Below, one piece after another: positions 59,319-64,000 of a DNA stretch of 64,000 nucleotides. The notes beneath the pieces are model-generated. The model was given only the letters and a program-made list of their open reading frames with translations. It made no database searches and was not told the origin of the DNA. This DNA is from Hansfordia pulvinata (lineage: Eukaryota; Ascomycota; Sordariomycetes; Xylariales): assembly GCA_006538405.1 (NCBI GenBank), contig BJKQ01000010.1, positions 496,001 to 560,000 of the forward strand, in the 5' to 3' direction. A program made the position numbers and the translations under genes. Numbering within the stretch: the first letter of the stretch is position 1; each line of letters opens with the position of its first letter.

Positions 59319-60175
59319 GGCGGGCTGGGCTGAGATGAGACGGAGGAGAAGTGGCGCTGAGCGGTGAGCAGATTGTCGTGTGCTATCGGTGACGTCGGTT
59401 ATCTTGAGAATGGTCACCGGCAGTGCCTGTTGACCTTGGGTACCAGTCGTGGGAGTTGGCGACGACGCGTCGAGTGCGGAGGGGTGGTGGGGCAGATGGA
59501 TGTTGAGGTTGTTCTCCGGTACTTCTGATTATGGGCATTATGGCACGCTGCGCAAGTACCTACCTAAGCCAAGGCGTGCCAAGCTCACCTGTAACGGTGC
59601 TTTCATTACGGGCTGCCACAACCGTATATCACTGTCCCCCAGAATCTTGTCGCCCACGCGTGCATTACCTAACGGCGCCCACCGGAGTGGACGGCCCAAC
59701 TCGCACAAGCGTCGCGTGTCATTAAGTTGGCTGAAATTAACGGCCCCGCGGACGTCAAACGTCGCAGAACGTGTCGCCACCGAATACGCCCAGTCCCTCC
59801 CAGCTCTGACCACTCGACGTCGCCGGTCTGCTGTGTGACGGCTTCTTCTCAACCTCCGCCCGACGCTCCCCTCCTCACACCGGCCGCTCGCCCTCCCCTC
59901 CCTGCTGGCAACACGACGCCCTCTCCGTCTCCGCCCAGAGCCCCAGCTCACCGAAGGAACGAGCTCCCGCCGAACGCGTAACGCCGCGCGAATCCTCCGC
60001 CCCGAAGCCGCACCTTGATCGCTCCAAGCTGCCAGACCGCCGGCATAGCGATTAACCGGCGACGAGACTGCTCCCGCTAGCAGAGAGGCTCACGAGGCGC
60101 GGTCGCTTGCTCAGCCCGTCGAGCAGCTTCGGCAGACCAGGATCCGGCCACACAGCGTCGCATGCGACCATCAAG
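59319..60175. other. Divergent intergenic region
   Basis: About 0.86 kb between divergent Dam1 and rhomboid genes. Frames are short and without motifs. Confidence 0.5.
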
Positions 60176-61191
60176 ATGCCCAACATTCAGGGGTTCAACG
60201 CCCAGCGCGCGCGCTCCTTCATCTTGCGCCTGCCCCTCTTCACACGCTCCCTCGTTGTCATCATTATCGCCGTCTACTTTGCCTGTCTGCAGTCTGTCTG
60301 GGACCTGCGGACATGGGGCGCTCTCATCCCCAATGAGATGAACCTTGCCTCGAGTACGTTTGGACCAGCCGAGCCCCCAGGACTTCGCATCTGGGCTCCG
60401 ACCCTCCATGCCGGGCCTTCAGCTGACATTCGCAGTGTACCGGCTCAACACGTTCCCTCTCATCCACGTGAACATCTTCCATATGATTGTGAATGTCCTC
60501 GCCTTGACGCCCCTCATGGAACGCTTCGAGGCCGAGTTCGGCACGCTGACGTCGTTGGCGCTTTTCTTCGGTCGTAAGTCTTCTGACGCACGAGCAAGCC
60601 GGGCCCCGCTGATAACAGAAGCCTTGACCCTGATCCCCTCTTTCCTCTACATCTTCATCGAGCGATTCCTCATGCACGGCAACACGATTGTGATGGGAGC
60701 CAGGTACGTCACTATCGACCAAGAAGCAAGGATTCCGCATATGCTGACAGCGCGCAGTCTCTGGGTCTTCCTCCTGCTCGGCGTGGAGGCGATCCGCACT
60801 TACAAGACAAACCCGCACCTTGTCGTCGCGACGTACAACATCCCGACGTGGACGACGCCGCTCGTGATGGTCCTTATAGTGAAGGCCATAGCTCCCGGCA
60901 CGAGCCTGACGGGCCACGCGTGCGGCGTGCTGACCGGCTATCTCTGTAAGCAGCCCGATCTTCTCCCCCGATTCAGCTTTCTGACCACATGCAGTCGGCC
61001 TCGGATATCTCAAGTTTGCCGCCCCGCCCGAGAAGGTGCTGCGCTGGATCGAGGGTCGTCTCAACCTGCTGGGCCGCCTGCCGCATTATGTCAGCGTGGA
61101 CCAGAAGACGTACGGTCGTTTCGGGGTTCTGCCGACCACCGCCGGCACGGGCGCTGCAGGCGCCAGCCTTGGCCAGCGCCTGGGACCGTAG
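60176..61191 (+). CDS. RBD2: Rhomboid-family membrane protein (Rbd2-like)
   Basis: There are five exons: 60176-60353, 60436-60573, 60619-60703, 60758-60945 and 60995-61191. They give exactly 262 codons (261 residues). Rhomboids are intramembrane serine proteases. TM1 (LVVIIIAVYFACLQSVWDL), the HVNIFHMIVNVLALTPLMERFE loop/helix with HxNxxH, helix FIERFLMHGNTIVMGAS, and SLTGHACGVLTGYLFG with the catalytic-type His are present. The serine lies in GAS followed by Leu, so the usual second Gly of GxSG is absent and the serine codon is split by intron 3. In Rbd2 relatives, Golgi proteins of this type act on sterol-response factors in some fungi. The C-terminal 60 residues are cytosolic and Gly/Ala-rich. 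Protease activity is possible but not certain. Confidence 0.88.
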
Positions 61192-62484
61192 CAGGGTCGC
61201 GGAGTGCGTCTGTAGGAGGACGTGTTGGCACGTCGTGCTGCCAAGTCGAGAACCAGGTCGCCCACAGGCCGAAGGCCACATAATGTGGGTGGGAGGCCAC
61301 CTTACGCGGGCTGGAGGTCATATAATACAGGCGGGCCGGGTGTTTATCGCCTGAGGCGGGCCCGGAAAGGACAGGCAGTGCCGTCACCCCTTAGCTCTGC
61401 GCGAGCTGCCCGAGCGCCCAGCGACAAGAAGCTACATTGGATGTAATGCTGCGATGTTTAGCGGGCAGACATGTTTTTTTTTTCACCAGTAGTCAAGTAC
61501 CAAAGCGAGAATAAAAGGCGTTTTGTTTGCGGAACCTCTGTGGATGGTTGGTCGTGTCTTTGCAGTTCGCTTACGCGAGCTGACTTCCTGGCACTAACCA
61601 CGGAGCCGGACCCGTTTGCACAGCTTGCTCTGTGGGGATTCCGATCTTGTAAAGACTGCTCGACTAGGTTGTCCCAGAGGTTGCGTGCGTATGTGCAGTC
61701 AGCCGTAAAGTTGTGGAAGAGGTGAGGTGGTTTGCTGGAGACAGGAACGGGGCTCATGCTGAACTGTGACAGCCTGTCTTTGTCCCCAGAGTCGTCGGTT
61801 GCAGAGGCGTGATAGTCGGGCGAGTGTGACGACGAACTCTGCGCGATTTCCGATAGAAAGGCTGGGGGAGTACGCAAATAGCGGGCATGTCGTTTGCATG
61901 TGATCTGTGCCTATACCGGTTGAAGTGCTGTTGCTTATGCTGACAAGTCTTGACCGATAGCTTATTATCGGAGACTGCTGCGTGTTGGCACATGTGCTAA
62001 ATGAGAAACTACGTGTACGAAATTTATGGCAAACGTTTCTTGCAGCTTCTTACCCGCGCTGTCGTCACATACCGCTTTCCCATGGTTCTTCTGCGAGTAC
62101 CCGTTGGTGGTGTCATAAGATGGGCGTGCGACAAAGAGCAATGGCAGCTCTTCGCCGAGCCATTGCGTCTACTCACCAGGTCTCTGTGCTCGCCTTCCAC
62201 CCTGTCGAAGTGTTATGACGAGTTGGGGCGTAATCCTGAGCTGCTTCGTCTATCTCTTGCCCAAGGCTTTGTTCGACGAGAGGGCTTCTTGGGAATCCAG
62301 GGAGCGAACTGCCCCATTCCTTCCACAGCTCTCTTGATTACTTGAAGGCCCCTATTTCCTCCTGCCGCGAAAATTGTGCTGCACATTCTCACAACACTCT
62401 GATAACTCACGGCCCACTAATCGATCCAAGCCCGCATCGACGACTCTTACCGGCCTATTGCCACCAACAACCCTTTCAAAGACC
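61192..62484. other. Gene-poor, lower-GC spacer with a possible transposon relic
   Basis: About 1.3 kb. On the minus strand near 61690-61760 a short stretch reads HLFHNFTADCTYARNLWDNL, a pattern like the zinc-binding end of non-LTR reverse transcriptases (H..C..A..LW..L). The surrounding frame (61458-61877) has no other RT motif. A frame at 62001-62345 (plus) has no match. I annotate no gene. Confidence 0.35.
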
Positions 62485-63583
62485 ATGAAGATGTCTCGCA
62501 ATGCCTCCATGAGCCCGGAGTAGGGAACACGCCCCCCCCCCCCCCCCCTCCACCGCTGTCTCTCACTACGTGGCTCTCTGCTAGCTACCGGAACTGACCC
62601 CCGTCTGATGTGCAGGGCAACAAGAACTCCGCCTGACACGGCGTCCCAGTCAAGCACCCTGAGCCAGGCCGCCTCTCACGACGCGAAGCGCCGCTTCGTG
62701 TTGCCGTACCGCACCGCCGCCCACAGCGGCAGCCTCCCGGCGGGGGTGGACAGGCGGCGACCACCGGCCCCCGCCGCCGGGCCGGGCGACGCCCGACGAG
62801 ACGGGCGCGGCCACGGCAGCAGCGGAAAGGCAGACCACCGCGCCCCGGCCGCCGACCACCATACCCGGCAAAACCACGACCGCCGCGCTGAGGATTTCGG
62901 GGCCGGAGATGACTACTATCACGACGACCGCGACCCTTACGAGGACTACTACGACTACGACTACGACTACGATGATGACAGCCTCGACAGCCTCGACAGC
63001 CTCGACAGCCTCGACAGCCTCGACGACGCCGTGGCCCTTCTGGAGGGTCTCGTCGAGGCCCTCCACGCGGCGCGGCGGCAGAGCGCGCGCTCACCGCCGG
63101 GCCACGCGCTACCGGGGTCGGTGGCCCGCGCGCGCGAGGGCCTGGCGCAGATGGCCGGGGAGGCTAGGCGGACGATCGAGGCACTGGCGCGGAGGGGCGA
63201 GGAGGACAGGAGAAGGAGGAGGAGGAGGGGAGGAGGAGGAGCTCGCGAAGAAGCTGGAGGCGCTGGACGCGGCTTACTTTGAGCGCCGCGGCGGCGGCGG
63301 CGACAGGGCTGCACCCGAGGGCCGTGTTCCGCACGGCTGCGGGAAAGCGGTGGACAGCGCCGCACGGGACGCGGCGGTGGATGAGGGGGTGCGCGTGAGG
63401 AGGGGTTTGTGTTCCGACCCACGGGCGCCGTCCGGACACTGCTGCCGGCGGCGGTGGTTTTCCGATGGCTGTGCGCCCTGCTGCGCACTTCTTTGCCGAG
63501 GTGGCGGCAGCCACGCCGTGCTTGATCCGTCCTGGGCGTTCTTTGCGGTCCCCTTTCCCCGGGCTCAGCATGGCATCTTCTGA
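62485..63583 (+). CDS. Hypothetical protein with SLD repeats and acidic Tyr/Asp stretch, frame break
   Basis: I do not recognise this protein. A short first exon (62485-62519, MKMSRNASMSPE) can be joined across an intron (62520-62615, GTAGGG donor, CTGAC branch, GCAG acceptor) containing a C17 run, to a frame open from 62616. It has low-complexity N-terminal regions, a Tyr/Asp run (DYYHDD.DPYEDYYDYDYDYDDD), then five tandem SLD units from a 9-bp repeat near 62979-63028, then a helical segment (ALLEGLVEALHAARRQS and REGLAQMAGEARRTIEALA). The frame breaks in GGA/GAG repeats near 63215-63240; after a shift it continues EEELAKKLEALDAAYFERR and may end at 63583, or earlier if another intron exists. 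Without the shift it stops at 63282. Real length is uncertain. No signal peptide or membrane helix. Confidence 0.45.
62532..62548. repeat. Poly-C tract, 17 nt
   Basis: An uninterrupted C run inside the inferred first intron of the hypothetical gene at 62485. Confidence 0.9.
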
Positions 63584-64000
63584 GCGGCTGAGGCTGGACG
63601 TCGTTGGTCTCGTCTCGTTTTCGTTTTTTCCGTCTTGGGGAGGATTGCCCGAACAACCCTGGCCCGCAGGTTTTCGTTACAGTACCGTATGAAAGAACAT
63701 GTCGAGCATCGGGAATCTATGAGCATCCGTTTCAAGGCCTTGTAGTTGACGTCGTTGCATCTATCCGGCCGCTGCCCCTCGCTTGTATCGTTGTCGTGTC
63801 TTGACCCTGAGGAGCGTCGCCATGGCAGAGGGCGGGGATGCTCGACACTGTTGATCAGTGCACCCCGAAACAGCCCGGGACTGGCCTGAGGGTTTGTGGC
63901 CGGCCTCGGCACAGCACGGCATTGGTCCCGTGAGTGTGTGACCGACCCTCTGCTGGACGTGCGTGATTGTTCGACATGGCTGAAGAGGACCGGCGAACCA
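63584..64000. other. Right edge of window, no gene seen
   Basis: Only short frames are present, without motifs. A gene entering from the right cannot be excluded. Confidence 0.45.

Noticed and set aside
62979..63028. Tandem 9-bp units considered as a CRISPR-like array
   Set aside because: Units are direct coding repeats (SLD) without spacers, in a eukaryotic gene.

Overview
The window is nuclear DNA of a filamentous ascomycete (Pezizomycotina, most likely a Sordariomycete). The evidence is short GT..AG introns of about 50-110 nt with CTGAC/CTAAC branch-like sites, genes on both strands with 0.3-3 kb spacers, strong G/C preference at third codon positions, a tRNA-Ser with a short intron, and fungal family members such as Ytp1, Rsa3, Dam1, Mog1, Gaa1, Rpn9 and the complex I 40 kDa subunit. 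No operon, bacterial gene or CRISPR array was seen.

Layout. 1-10.3 kb: secreted-type metallophosphoesterase, aldose 1-epimerase, DNA ligase I (minus), a Dal5-type MFS transporter and a small cysteine-rich secreted protein (minus). 10.3-20.1 kb is accessory in character: a possible short CDS, a multi-pass membrane protein, a Ser/Thr/Pro-rich GPI-anchored protein, a CTGC/CTGT microsatellite, and an approximately 1 kb segmental duplication. Each copy of the duplication carries a two-exon gene for a small secreted protein with a twin CX3C pattern. 20.1-24.2 kb: Ubp8 (SAGA deubiquitinase) and a LACTB2-type metallo-beta-lactamase-fold hydrolase. 24.2-28.7 kb has no gene I can support. 28.7-41.8 kb: Ytp1-like membrane protein, Rsa3, tRNA-Ser(UGA), Rpn9, complex I 40 kDa subunit, Sec14-like protein and a HIT hydrolase. 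42.7-54.8 kb: Gaa1, Mog1, glutamine-dependent NAD synthetase, an unrecognised protein and mitochondrial aconitase. 54.8-57.7 kb is gene-poor. 57.7-63.6 kb: Bud20-type zinc finger, Dam1, a rhomboid and an acidic/coiled-coil hypothetical.

Most genes are unrelated housekeeping genes (replication, ubiquitin/proteasome, NAD and TCA metabolism, GPI anchoring, ribosome assembly, kinetochore), so the window does not look like one pathway or a biosynthetic cluster.

Two results stand out. First, many otherwise conserved genes have the frame broken by one base, mostly at G or C runs of 3-6 nt. Restoring one base gives exact multiples of three and family-typical termini in ligase I, the MBL hydrolase, Rsa3, the HIT protein, Mog1 and NAD synthetase (one each), and in Gaa1 and the GPI protein (three each). 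This points to consensus errors rather than pseudogenes. Second, the tandem duplicated CX3C-Xn-CX3C secreted proteins at 18.3 and 19.5 kb are the best candidate for something lineage-specific and undescribed.
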